From NCBI RefSeq assembly GCF_037975245.1, contig NC_092565.1, positions 4,833,499 through 4,897,498 of the forward strand: 64,000 nucleotides of DNA, read 5' to 3'. Positions 1-10,031 of the stretch are shown here, one piece after another; the first letter of the stretch is position 1, and every line of letters begins with the position of its first letter. This DNA comes from Apostichopus japonicus. Its lineage: Eukaryota; Echinodermata; Holothuroidea; Aspidochirotida; Stichopodidae. The position numbers were made by a program, and so were the translations under genes. The notes below the pieces were generated by a model. The model was not told where the DNA came from. It ran no database searches and saw nothing but the letters and a program-made list of their open reading frames with translations.

Positions 1-1
1 C

Positions 2-151
2 AACATTCCAGAGGATCTGTTACAGAGGGTTTGTGTGAATATTAACTTTTTAAAGATTCCTCGAAGAGGACAGGATGTAGGTTATCGTCACTTCCGGTTC
101 TACTGTTTGAATGACCTCAAGCAGCTTGATGACTCTTTGCTTATAGTGTAG
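2..151 (+). other. Open frame of 49 codons at the window edge, origin unknown
   Basis: One frame is open from the window edge to TAG at 149-151, beginning NIPEDLLQRV and ending LDDSLLIV. Its composition looks protein-like, but I do not recognise a family, and a run of this length can occur by chance. It lies where THNSL2 intron sequence is expected, since the THNSL2 exon at 759 is internal. It could be the end of a nested gene, a retrocopy remnant or noise. Confidence 0.25.
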
Positions 152-758
152 AGACTAACATTCTGCAAACGATAGTGTGGCAATTTTTCATCAAAATGTA
201 TCATTTACTTTGTGGAGAGGAGACCAATGTGAAAGAAGAACCTTATAGTCTATTAAAAAAAAAAAAATTCTTACAACCTAAATTGAGAACTGTTGAGGAG
301 TACAATATGGAAAAAGAAAAAGGGATTGAATTTATTAGTTTTCATATCTGCTAGAATTTTTGTGTTTTGCCTTCCTTTAAATGGTTAGCTCAGTGGTTCT
401 CAACCTGGGAATAAAAAATATACCGTTCGTTAACGGTTCAATTACAAAAATTGAAACCGAATCCAACCATGGTTTATATTGACCATTTGACATTGATGAT
501 GGTAATTTGGCAGGAAAGGGAAGAGGGTATTGTGGGTGGCAGTTCCAAATAGTTAGGGAACCACTGGGGTCAGCTAAAGCCGAAACAACTTTAAAAGGGT
601 AAATGACGACTGTCAAAAGTTGTATCTGTGACAATTTGACAAATATATTAAGGTCAGATCTAGAATTTTGCAAAATTTGAATTCTAAATGTTCACAAGTT
701 GTGATTGGTTGTGTCTAAACCCTGTCCTGCACTCTCCTCTCGTTTTCCTTGGTTTCAG
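152..758. other. THNSL2 intronic sequence without other genes
   Basis: Apart from the small hAT MITE at 391-567 I see no exon, RNA gene or regulatory motif here. The stretch just before 759 is the pyrimidine tract and acceptor of the THNSL2 exon. Confidence 0.5.
391..567. mobile_element. Short hAT-type MITE (about 176 bp)
   Basis: The left terminus is CAGTGGTTCTCAACCT (391-406). The right terminus AGTTAGGGAACCACTG (551-566) is its imperfect inverse (13 of 16). The flanks are GGTTAGCT (383-390) and GGTCAGCT (568-575), a 7/8 match to an 8-bp target duplication. CAGTGGTTCTCAACC is a typical hAT/Charlie-like terminus. There is no coding capacity. It lies in presumed THNSL2 intron sequence. Confidence 0.65.
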
Positions 759-898
759 TCATCGAAAGTTGTTTCCTCTTTTGGATGTGACGATGCAGCA
801 GTGAAGGCCACCATGCAGAGATGTTGGAAAGAGAACAAGTATTTACTTTGCCCTCACACCGCTGTTGGAGTAGCATGCTACTACCAGAAACTCACCAA
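759..898 (+). CDS. THNSL2: Threonine synthase-like 2, penultimate coding exon (partial gene)
   Basis: This exon encodes about 46 residues of the C-terminal third of a THNSL2-type protein. THNSL2 is a PLP-dependent fold-type II enzyme related to threonine synthase; in mammals it acts as a phospho-lyase on O-phosphothreonine or O-phosphohomoserine. Seen here: the segment CWKENKYLLCPHTAVGVACY, which matches the family pattern C-W-x-E-N-x-Y-L-L-C-P-H-[ST]-A-V-[AG]-V. The exon starts after a good pyrimidine tract and CAG (acceptor at 757-758) and ends at GT (899-900, GTTAGT). It ends with two bases of a Lys codon that the next exon completes. Upstream exons with the PLP-lysine domain are outside the window. 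THNSL1 is less likely because its C-terminal sequence differs. Confidence 0.88.
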
Positions 899-1437
899 GT
901 TAGTTCTTTGGACTATAATTTTGTATTCTTTGCCGATTGCAAAAGGGTGTACCAGGAGGCTGTTGTTTTCTGTGGAGGTCAAGGGTCATTTGAGGCCACC
1001 AGAGGTCACAACCTGGGGTTTGAGCTCTAGACATAGAGTTTGTCTTAGTTTCTTCCAGTTACATAGCACTTACCACTCTGCCACTGTACCTGTTGAGAAA
1101 ATAATTCTCGTTTCTAATATTTCAACTTCAGAATGGAAGGAGGAAACGTGACGAGACGTCGCGATGTCGGAGCATCACCTCCCATGTTGTACCTCGGTAG
1201 AGATTACTTACATCGACGACGACGACGATGGCATTGCATGGGTGTTATCTGTGGTACAGGACTATGCCTATAAAACTAAAGCACCTAAAGAAGCCATTCC
1301 AATCCCACAAGCAATGATCAAGCCACAATATTAACAACAGAAGACATGTGTTCATTTTTTTATGTACAGAAAGTTATATTTTGTCGGCACTAAATGGACA
1401 CATTTTTTTTACTGCATATGTTGGTTATTGTTTTACT

Positions 1438-1688
1438 TGTAAGCTGCAAAACAAGATGCGAAAAATTAGTTTTTTTTTTTTTTTTTTTTTTTGTGCTTTT
1501 ACTGGAAGAATAAAAAAGAAGAGCATGAGCTGAAATTGAACCAGGGACCTTGTGATGCTTATTTTTTTTTGTCCACCACTAGACCATTAGGTGAGATCCT
1601 ACTGTTGGATGCATTTCATATATTTAAAGATCCAGTTGTTGGGACTTAATGATTTTAAAATGTATTCCCCTCCATTGAACCTTGTCAG
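1438..1688 (-). repeat. tRNA-derived SINE-like element, copy 1
   Basis: On the minus strand a pol III A-box-like TGGTCTAGTGGT and a B-box-like GGTTCAATTTC lie about 45 bases apart, as in tRNA-Asp/Glu-derived SINE heads. The same element recurs at 4870-5074. The two copies share TAAGCTGC plus AAACAAG at one end and ATTTAAAGATCCAGTTGTT plus CCTTGTCAG at the other, which fixes the element limits better than the tRNA part alone. A T20 tract and an insertion separate the parts here. Confidence 0.6.
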
Positions 1689-1859
1689 GAATAAGGGAGA
1701 CCTCTCCGCTGAACCTTGTCAGGGAGAGGGGTAGTAGCCAACTCGCTTCACCCGCTTGGAAACCTTGTCAGATAGAGGGGTAGCAGCCAACTCGTATGCC
1801 ATTTGGGAACCTTGTCAGTGGGAGGGGTGCTGTCGACTCCTTTTGCAGGATTCGCCCAC

Positions 1860-1928
1860 CCAGGGCTTGAACCGTGCTGCTCAGAATCATCGCAGACGGA
1901 ACTACCCATTACACCATTTTGGTTCCCA
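1860..1928 (-). repeat. tRNA-like SINE head (Glu-like)
   Basis: The minus strand reads an A-box-like TGGTGTAATGGGTAGT and a B-box-like GGTTCAAGCCC in tRNA spacing. The cloverleaf is degenerate, so it is probably a SINE head and not a functional tRNA. It sits beside the degenerate CCTTGTCAG-containing repeats (1680-1840). Confidence 0.5.
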
Positions 1929-1984
1929 ATGAAATAAACTTCGTTTCTTACCTTTATACTTCCACCTGCTCCAAAGAACAGAAA

Positions 1985-2690
1985 AGTAAAAGGCTCTGGT
2001 GGGGTCTTGAACTCATGACAGTGTGTTTATCAGTCCAGAGCACTAACCACTTCACCACAGCAGCTGTTGAGGAATAATGCTCATTTTTAATATTTCTACT
2101 TCAGAATGGAAGGAGAAAATGGCAAAAGATCAAAATGCTATGACTGGGGCTTGAACTCATGACAGTGTGTTTATCAGTCCAGAGCACTAACCACTTCACC
2201 ACAGCAACTGTTGAGAAATAATGCTCGTTTTTAATATTTCTACTGCAGAATGGCAGGAGGAAATGGCAAAAGATCAAAATGCTGTGACTGGGGCTTGAAC
2301 TCATGACAGTGTGTTTATCAGTCCAGAGCACTAACCACTTCACCACAGCAACTGTTGAGAAAAAATGCTTGTTTCTAATATTTCTACTTCAGAATGGCAG
2401 GAGGAAATGGCAAAAGATCAAAATGCTGTGACTGGGGCTTGAACTCATGACAGTGTGTTTATCAGTCCAGAGCACTAACCACTTCACCACAGCAACTGTT
2501 GAGAAATAATGCTCATTTCTAATATTTCTACTCCAGAATGGAAGGAGGAACTGGCAAAAGATCAAAATGATGTGACTGGGGCTTGAACTCATGACAGTGT
2601 GTTTATTAGTCCAGAGCACTATCCACTGCACCACAGCAACTGTTGAGAAATAATGCTCGTTTCTAATATTTCTACTTCAGAATGGAAGGA
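1985..2690 (-). repeat. Tandem array of five 144-bp tRNA-like units
   Basis: The repeated junction GTTGAG falls at 2066, 2210, 2354, 2498 and 2642, a period of exactly 144 bp. On the minus strand each unit has an A-box-like TGGTGAAGTGGTTAGTGC and a B-box-like GAGTTCAAGCCCC. In the best copy a 71-nt core is bounded by TGCTGTG and CACAGCA, a perfect 7-bp acceptor-like stem. The T and anticodon arms are degenerate, so I call it a tRNA-derived unit and not a working tRNA. A diverged sixth unit lies near 1030-1145. Confidence 0.75.
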
Positions 2691-2908
2691 GGAAATGGCT
2701 TGGCGAGGAGACAGCCATCACCAGTCATTCTTACGTGTTATGTCATGATTTTGCAGTCGGTTTTGAGTAATTCTGTGAGGTGTTTCGCAGGAATTATTCC
2801 CAGGCATTTTCCTCAAGAATGACTTACTTATTATTTGAAATTATTATTAAAAATGCTGCTCTCGAATCGCTACTTTTAATAATTTTTTTCTCATTTGGTG
2901 ACCTGCAG

Positions 2909-3155
2909 AACCACTCCCCCGATGGTACCTGGCAATCCGTCCGTGGTACTGGCAACAGCATCACCGGCTAAATTCCCAGAGGCAGTACAAGTTGCAGGGT
3001 TAGTCCCAGAAGTGAATACCACAGTCGAAAAATGGCTGGAGATGCCGACCCAGGCGGTGACGATGGAAGTCTCACAAGACTGGGTGGAAATCTTACGACG
3101 GAAGGTGGAAGATATCACCAGTAAATTGGAAGGTAGCCCAAGAGTTGTAGACTGA
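2909..3155 (+). CDS. THNSL2: Threonine synthase-like 2, last coding exon
   Basis: This is the terminal coding exon, about 82 residues and a stop. After the acceptor CTGCAG (ends 2908) its first base completes the Lys codon begun in the previous exon, and the frame then reads TTPPMVPGNPSVVLATASPA. The family hallmark L-A-[TP]-A-S-x-A-K-F-P-E-A-V is fully present; it is the conserved C-terminal strand-helix of THNSL2 near the PLP phosphate-binding end. The protein ends in a helix (W-V-E-I-L-R-R-K-V-E-D-I) and GSPRVVD, with a TGA stop at 3153-3155. The antisense open frame over the same bases is a shadow. Identification is by recognised motifs only. Confidence 0.9.
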
Positions 3156-4820
3156 AGAGGTACAACTTTATTTCCAGGGAGAACGAGAGAGAGAGAGAGA
3201 GAGATCAAATTGAAGAAAAATCAGCAGCTGAATGGTTTGAGATTTATATATGATAACCAAACTTCAAACCAGAAATGAAAGTTTTTATATTTAGAAATTA
3301 TAAATAGATGGATATTTTTGGTTTTGATGATAATCGTAACCTATGCATTCATGATGGCTTTTGTATGCGTGGGTGCGTGTGTGTGTGTGTGAGTGATTGC
3401 GTTTGGTCATTAGGGGTAAAATTGTGAAAACCTTGTTATCACGATATCTCAATACTGGAAGCTTGGGCCGACCTCTTATTCAGTGTGTAGAAGTACCACA
3501 TCGAGTTAAAGACGCCTATTGTTTTTGGTGGAGGTCAGAGGTCATCAGAGGTCAAATTGTGAAACCCTTGTAATCATGTACACCCTCACTATACATCACA
3601 TCAGATTCATGAAGAAAACTGCTCATGTTACATCATCTAAACCACAATGCATATTTGATGGTCATCGTGTAAGTGGGTTCATTGTGATGACAGAGGAATA
3701 CACAAAAGTGATGGACTTAGATTTGGGTGTAAACTAGGCATGTGGTGTGCAGAGGCACAACCAAATTTTGCCCCTTTTTGATTCCTTGCCCGAAGGCTCA
3801 AGGAATCTATGCGATGGTGATTGCGAATGTGTGTTTGTGACGTCCTTGGCTCGTAAACAAGATAACTCAACAATGGCAAGTTGGATTGAAGTCATACATG
3901 GTACATAGATGAGCCATAGTGAGTAGATGAACCCTATTGATTTTGATGCTCATCTCATGAATAATGATGAGGTCACGGGGTCAACGTGAAATTCTCCAAA
4001 TGATTATACATTATCGAGGCCACAATGCATATTCGAATTTTGTTTCCCCCTTTTTTGTCACTGCGTTATACTTACCAGGGAGTTCATAGAAGGAGAAACT
4101 ATTCCAGTCATTTGTATGATGGACATAAATCCATTTTTGACAATAATCTCTTGATATATTTTCTGCAATCATTTAATCCTTTGCTTTTGTTTCGGATAGG
4201 TGGGTTTTAAGTCAACATGTCTACATTGATGTAATATTGACAATAATCATGATGAAATTGCAGCATTTGTTGAGTTATTTGACTCAAATATGTGTAAATA
4301 ATATCCATGCATTGAAGTTACTCCTAAAGCCCATCATATGAATATCTTTGGTTTCAAAATGCTTCAAAGTGTACAGGCATGTGTAATTAGACTCTTGCTA
4401 AGTTCATGGAGTAATGCATATGTGTCTGTGGGGGAGGGGAGGGGGAGGGGGAGTTGAAGAAGGTGGTCTGGGTGGTGGTAGGGGGAGGGGAAGAATGACT
4501 TGGAAGTTATAATGCATTAGTTTGCTCAAAATAGTTTATGGTAAATTCTGTTGTCTGTTTGAGGTTATTTTCATTGGAAAGTTTTGTTTCGGGACAGGAT
4601 AAGGGTGGTGATTGAACTAGAGAAAAGTCCTGTCACTGAACAGATTTGGCATGAAAAAAATCCAAGTTCATGTTCAAAATATCTTTTTTTAACCTTACAT
4701 ATATTAGAAGCAAATGTAATCATTTTCTTACAACTATCTGCATGTAAGGAATTGTTAGAAGGACTTAATTTACCTGCTATGGAATGGTTTTTTCTAAATA
4801 AATAAAGTGGATATATTTTT
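3156..4820 (+). other. Probable THNSL2 3' UTR and downstream sequence
   Basis: No AATAAA is seen just after the stop. The first convincing + strand AATAAA signals are the overlapping pair near 4797-4806, followed by a T-rich stretch, so a 3' UTR of about 1.65 kb is possible. The stretch includes a GA run (3183-3202), a GT run (3376-3392), a dispersed repeat with AGAGGTCA-type blocks (3410-3990) and a G-rich tract (4430-4490). The UTR end is inferred, not shown. Confidence 0.35.
3410..3990. repeat. Degenerate dispersed repeat with AGAGGTCA blocks
   Basis: Two related segments are recognisable: one containing GAAAACCTTGTTATCACGAT and GAGGTCAGAGGTCA, the other containing GTAAACAAGATAACTCAACA and GAGGTCACGGGGTCA. 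A similar AGGTCAAGGGTCA block occurs near 978-1010. A 9-bp hairpin (GATTCCTTG/CAAGGAATC) is at 3780-3807. It is probably an old retroelement tail, but I cannot name the family. Confidence 0.35.
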
Positions 4821-4869
4821 TGATACATGTATTGAATTTTTTAGAAACATTTTGTTGGATGAGTTTTCT

Positions 4870-5074
4870 GTAAGCTGCTAAACAAGGTAGGATATATTTT
4901 GAGGAAAAGGAAGCAGTAATTGGGTTGAACAAGGGGCCCTCTGCTGCCAATACTGTTTCTCTACCACCAGACCATAAGGTGGGAGGAAGCTTTTGCTTGC
5001 TTTCAAATATTTAAAGATCCAGTTGTTTGGATGTAGAGTTTTTGTAAAACATTTTCTCCACTGATCCTTGTCAG
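4870..5074 (-). repeat. tRNA-derived SINE-like element, copy 2
   Basis: This shares both end blocks with the element at 1438-1688. On the minus strand it has an A-box-like TGGTCTGGTGGTAGAGA and a B-box-like TTGTTCAACCC. It abuts the start of the 929-bp tandem repeat block, whose first diverged partial unit begins within it or directly after it. Confidence 0.6.
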
Positions 5075-8000
5075 TTTTTGCCAAAATTGACCCAAAATCG
5101 ATTTCGCCCAAATGACGTCACAGGAGGTAACTGATGCTCAGGATCTGTGTATCTTTTCTGGTAGCTCGCGACACGCTGATTACGAATCTGAAGTATATTT
5201 TGGAATTGGGTGTTGTGTGGGGGCGTAGGAGGCAAAATAACCAGATTTTGCCTGTTTTTGCCAAACCTGTTTTTGCCAAAATTTACCCCAAATCGACCCA
5301 AAATCCATTTCGCCCAAATGACGTAACCGGGGTAACCAATGCCCAGGAGCCCAAATCTGCAACTCCCAGGTCCATATCTGCTTCCGTTCGGGAGATACGT
5401 GGTCCCAAAGTACAAGATAGAAATACGTGTTCTTTATAAGTGTACAAATTGGAAAACAGTTTCTTTTCAGCCTCCTCTCTTGTCCTCTCTGAAACACCCA
5501 TCGACATTAAAATTAGACGTGGAGTAGAAGACACCCTTGTCTTTGTTATACACCAATTTTCGTGTAATTATCTGACCGGGAAAGGCTTTTGTCTATATGA
5601 TTTCTATTTTTGTTCATAAATCATAAATCAGGTTTTTTTGCCCCCCCCCCCCCCTTGGACGCCCACACACAGCACCCAATTCCAAAATAAACTTCAGATT
5701 CGTAATCAGCGTGTCGCGAACTACCAGAAAAGATACACATTTATCGCCTTTGCGACAAAAAGTTTTTTCACCTTTAAAAACCGTAAGCAGTTTTTTCCAA
5801 AATTTATGCCAAAATTTGACCCATTTATTCATAAATGTCAAGATAAAACTCAAGATGACAAACAAAGGTTTGATTTGACTGCTTTGAAATCACGTATCAC
5901 TGGCAAGATGCGTCGAGCGCCCTTTTATTTCGCTCAGTTTGCACCTTTTCAGAGGAACAATAGAAAACGGAAAAACTTTTAGGGGCAACAAAAGATTTTA
6001 ATCCTTTGTTCGTCGTAAAAGTTTTTCGGTCTTACTTTTTCAAGTTTGAGGTGCAAAAACTTGTTGTCGCAAAATCGATAAATGTGTATCTTTTCTGGTA
6101 GTTCGCGACACGCTGATTACGAATCTGAAGTTTATTTTGGAATTGGGTACCAAAAAGAAGTACTTTTTTAACTTTTCAGGCAAAAAACCTATTTTTGGCG
6201 CAAATAAATATTGCCAAAAATTGACCCCAAATCGATTTAGCCCAAAAGACGTAATAGGGAGTAATCGATGCTCAGGAGCCCAAATCTGCAACTCCCAGGT
6301 CCATATCTGCTTCCGTTCGGAAGATACGTGGTCCCAAAGTACAAGATAGAAATACGTGTTCTTTATAAGTGTACAAATTGGAAAACCGTTTCTTTTCAGC
6401 CTCCTTTCTTGTCCTCTCTGAAACACCCATCGACATTAAAATTAGACGTGGAGTAGAAGACACCCTTGTCTTTGTTATACACCAATTTCGTGTAATTATC
6501 TGACCGGGAAAGGCTTTTGTCTATATGATTTCTATTTTTGTTCATAAATCATAAATCAGGTTTTTTTGCCCCCCCCCTCCCCCCTGCACGCCCACACACA
6601 GCACCCAATTCCAAAATAAACTTCAGATTCGTAATCAGCGTGTCGCGAACTACCAGAAAAGATACACATTTATCGCCTTTGCGACAAAAAGTTTTTTCAC
6701 CTTTAAAAACCGTAAGCAGTTTTTTCCAAAATTTATGCCAAAATTTGACCCATTTATTCATAAATGTCAAGATAAAACTCAAGATGACAAACAAAGGTTT
6801 GATTTGACTGCTTTGAAATCACGTATCACTGGCAAGATGCGTCGAGCGCCCTTTTATTTCGCTCAGTTTGCACCTTTTCAGAGGAACAATAGAAAACGGA
6901 AAAACTTTTAGGGGCAACAAAAGATTTTAATCCTTTGTTCGTCGTAAAAGTTTTTCGGTCTTACTTTTTCAAGTTTGAGGTGCAAAAACTTGTTGTCGCA
7001 AAATCGATAAATGTGTATCTTTTCTGGTAGTTCGCGACACGCTGATTACGAATCTGAAGTTTATTTTGGAATTGGGTACCAAAAAGAAGTACTTTTTTAA
7101 CTTTTCAGGCAAAAAACCTATTTTTGGCGCAAATAAATATTGCCAAAAATTGACCACAAATCGATTTAGCCCAAAAGACGTAATAGGGAGTAATCGATGC
7201 TCAGGAGCCCAAATCTGCAACTCCCAGGTCCATATCTGCTTCCGTTCGGGAGATACGTGGTCCCAAAGTACAAGATAGAAATACGTGTTCTTTATAAGTG
7301 TACAAATTGGAAAACCGTTTCTTTTCAGCCTCCTCTCTTGTCCTCTCTGAAACACCCATCGACATTAAAATTAGACGTGGAGTAGAAGACACCCTTGTCT
7401 TTGTTATACACCAATTTCGTGTAATTATCTGACCGGGAAAGGCTTTTGTCTATATGATTTCTATTTTTGTTCATAAATCATAAATCAGGTTTTTTTGCCC
7501 CCCCCCCTCCCCCCTGCACGCCCACACACAGCACCCAATTCCAAAATAAACTTCAGATTCGTAATCAGCGTGTCGCGAACTACCAGAAAAGATACACATT
7601 TATCGCCTTTGTGACAAAAAGTTTTTTCACCTTTAAAAACCGTAAGCAGTTTTTTCCAAAATTTATGCCAAAATTTGACCCATTTATTCATAAATGTCAA
7701 GATAAAACTCAAGATGACAAACAAAGGTTTGATTTGACTGCTTTGAAATCACGTATCACTGGCAAGATGCGTCGAGCGCCCTTTTATTTCGCTCAGTTTG
7801 CACCTTTTCAGAGGAACAATAGAAAACGGAAAAACTTTTAGGGGCAACAAAAGATTTTAATCCTTTGTTCGTCGTAAAAGTTTTTCGGTCTTACTTTTTC
7901 AAGTTTGAGGTGCAAAAACTTGTTGTCGCAAAATCGATAAATGTGTATCTTTTCTGGTAGTTCGCGACACGCTGATTACGAATCTGAAGTTTATTTTGGA

Positions 8001-8405
8001 ATTGGGTACCAAAAAGAAGTACTTTTTTAACTTTTCAGACAAAAAACCTATTTTTGGCGCAAATAAAAATTGCCAAAAATTGACCCCACATCGATTTAGC
8101 CCAAAAGACGTAATAGGGAGTAATCGATGCTCAGGAGCCCAAATCTGCAACTCCCAGGTCCATATCTGCTTCCGTTCGGGAGATACGTGGTCCCAAAGGA
8201 CCCGATAGAAATACGTGTTCTTTATAAGTGTATATTAAGTGCAAATTTTGGAAAACTCCCTCTTTTCAGCCCCCTCTCTTGTCCTCTCTGAAACCCCCAT
8301 CGACATTAAAATTAGACGTGGAGTAGAAGACACCCTTGTCTTTGTTATACACCAATTTCGTGTAATTATCTGACCGGGAAAGGCTTTTTGTCTATATGAT
8401 TTCTG
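5075..8405. repeat. Tandem repeat, ~929-bp unit, about 3.5 copies
   Basis: Marker sequence ATGCYCAGGAGCCCAAATC starts at 5339, 6268, 7197 and 8126, so the units are 5339-6267, 6268-7196, 7197-8125 and a partial 8126-8405, with a diverged partial unit before 5339. Full units are nearly identical and the outer ones more diverged. Each full unit holds a perfect 73-bp inverted repeat (first unit: 5674-5746 against 6076-6148). The short frames inside it recur only because the DNA repeats and show no known domain. Confidence 0.85.
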
Positions 8406-9730
8406 TCGGCGCATAAAAATAGGTGTTTTTGTCTTGAAAAGTTAAAAAAGTACCTCTTTTCGGTACCCCTTCCTCTCTACCGAGGGTATGTGACGGGGCC
8501 GAATTTCTATTATGTGGGAGACGAGAGTCGTAGCTACGTGTAGACAACTCGTACGGTAGCATTAATCTTCGGAAAGGGGGTACAGTCTATATGTTTTGGA
8601 CGCCCCTTCCAAAAAATAGGTGTTGCTCAGCGGTGGTATATAATAACCCTAAACAAAGACGCCAGCGCCGACGTCAACATTAATGAGTAGCTGTTTTACC
8701 ACCTTAGGTCAAATCAAATCTTGCAAAGTTATAATCGATGGATAGCCCACTTTAAAGCGCCCTCATCCCGGAAGTAGATGACTTGAAATTTTTTAAGATC
8801 ATCACGTGGTAGTACGCATCGAGTTACATCACGACACCAATTTTTGTCTCAAAAAACCATACCGTGTACACACAGGGTCGAATATGCTTACCCCAAGCTA
8901 ACCCTAGGGGTTGGGGTTAACTTTGAGTGGCAGCCATCTTGAATTGGAATGACCCGAGGTAAAAAAAATATATTTTGACCATTTTTGGTGGTCCGACTTA
9001 TCATATCCGATAAAAAAAGAAATTTGGATCAACTAATTTTTGACCTCTGATTGACCTTTAACCGGGTAACCTCATGGCCGAAATTTTTCAGGTGGCAAGT
9101 TTCGTGGAAATTGGTCACTCTCACGATTTTTGACCTTCTTTGGAAGGAACAACATTTTTTACCTTTGAACCCCTGTAACACATGAACCGGAAGTGACATA
9201 TCTTGCCCTTTGCCTATATTAATGCCCTATTGACCCTCAACATCCACAAGAAATTTGGAGGTCAAAGTTAACGATTTTCGACCTTAACCCTAGGGGTGGT
9301 CATTTCACAAAATAAAATATCAAGGTAGTATACCAAGTCACTTGCATTTTTTGGCTGTAATAATGAGTCATGTGACCCGAACTGACCGGAAGTGTGGGTG
9401 GGTGCACCGTGACATCAGTTCCACCCTTTGACCAAATATTTGACTTCCCGACCCCTAACTTTCCGAGATCAACCCTTAAAAATGGACACCAGGGACTTGA
9501 AAGTGGACACTTGGGACTTAGGCACCTATTACAAAACCTATTACAATTATTAATTTTTTGGTCACTTCCGGTCAACTTTTTTTCACTTTGGGTCACTCTA
9601 CGCACCCAGGTCGCATCTTTTAGAATAAATTTTTTTTGGGGGGGGGGTAAAAAAAACGGAATTCACAAGTGTAAATTTTGATGTCAAAAGTTGGCGATGG
9701 TCCTAATAAGGGGGTTGCTCAGCGTGACTG
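8406..9730. other. Unassigned segment between repeat block and hAT element
   Basis: The first 65 bases are an inverted, diverged piece of the 929-bp unit. The rest has no coding signature. The 11-mer GTTGCTCAGCG occurs at 8622-8632 and again at 9714-9724 and could mark an inserted element of about 1.08 kb. Inside it GTGACCC plus TGACCGGAAGTG (9373-9395) is repeated in inverse orientation at about 9562-9595. Confidence 0.4.
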
Positions 9731-10031
9731 CCGTGTTGGAAAAAGGTGACATGGTCTGTCATACTATATAAGGTGATGTGAAAGAAGGGAAGTTATGATA
9801 TTAAAAATATCATTCATATGGATAATAACAAAAGAGAGATAGAAGAGACCTGTTTTTAGACTGTGATTTCAATGTAATTTAGAGATAATAATGAACAATA
9901 CTGTGTGAGCAGACTAATATTTGTTGTATTTAATTTTATTTGATAAGCACATACACCTCTGTAGACAATAATTAACCTGGCTTCAACTTAGAGAAGCGAA
10001 TAATTAAAAAATTCTCCACCACAGTGTAAAC

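Larger units (their letters stand above)
899..2908 (+). other. THNSL2 last intron, filled with tRNA-derived repeats
   Basis: This 2.0-kb intron runs from GTTAGT (899) to CTGCAG (2908). It holds a diverged copy of the 144-bp repeat unit (about 1030-1145), a short segment open in two frames (1132-1334), a tRNA-derived SINE-like element (1438-1688), a run of about 60-bp degenerate repeats around CCTTGTCAG (1680-1840), another tRNA-like segment (about 1860-1928) and the 144-bp tandem array (about 1985-2690). All the tRNA-like parts lie antisense to THNSL2. Confidence 0.7.

Noticed and set aside
2101-2634. Two similar 81-codon frames on the minus strand
   Set aside because: They arise because the 144-bp repeat period is divisible by three. 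They overlap the tRNA-like units and show no domain.
2891-3208. 105-codon minus-strand frame over the last THNSL2 exon
   Set aside because: It is a shadow of the + strand exon, which carries the LATASPAKFPEAV family motif.
5134-8208. Many recurring frames of 60-128 codons in both strands
   Set aside because: They repeat with the 929-bp unit, cross the inverted arms and match no protein pattern.
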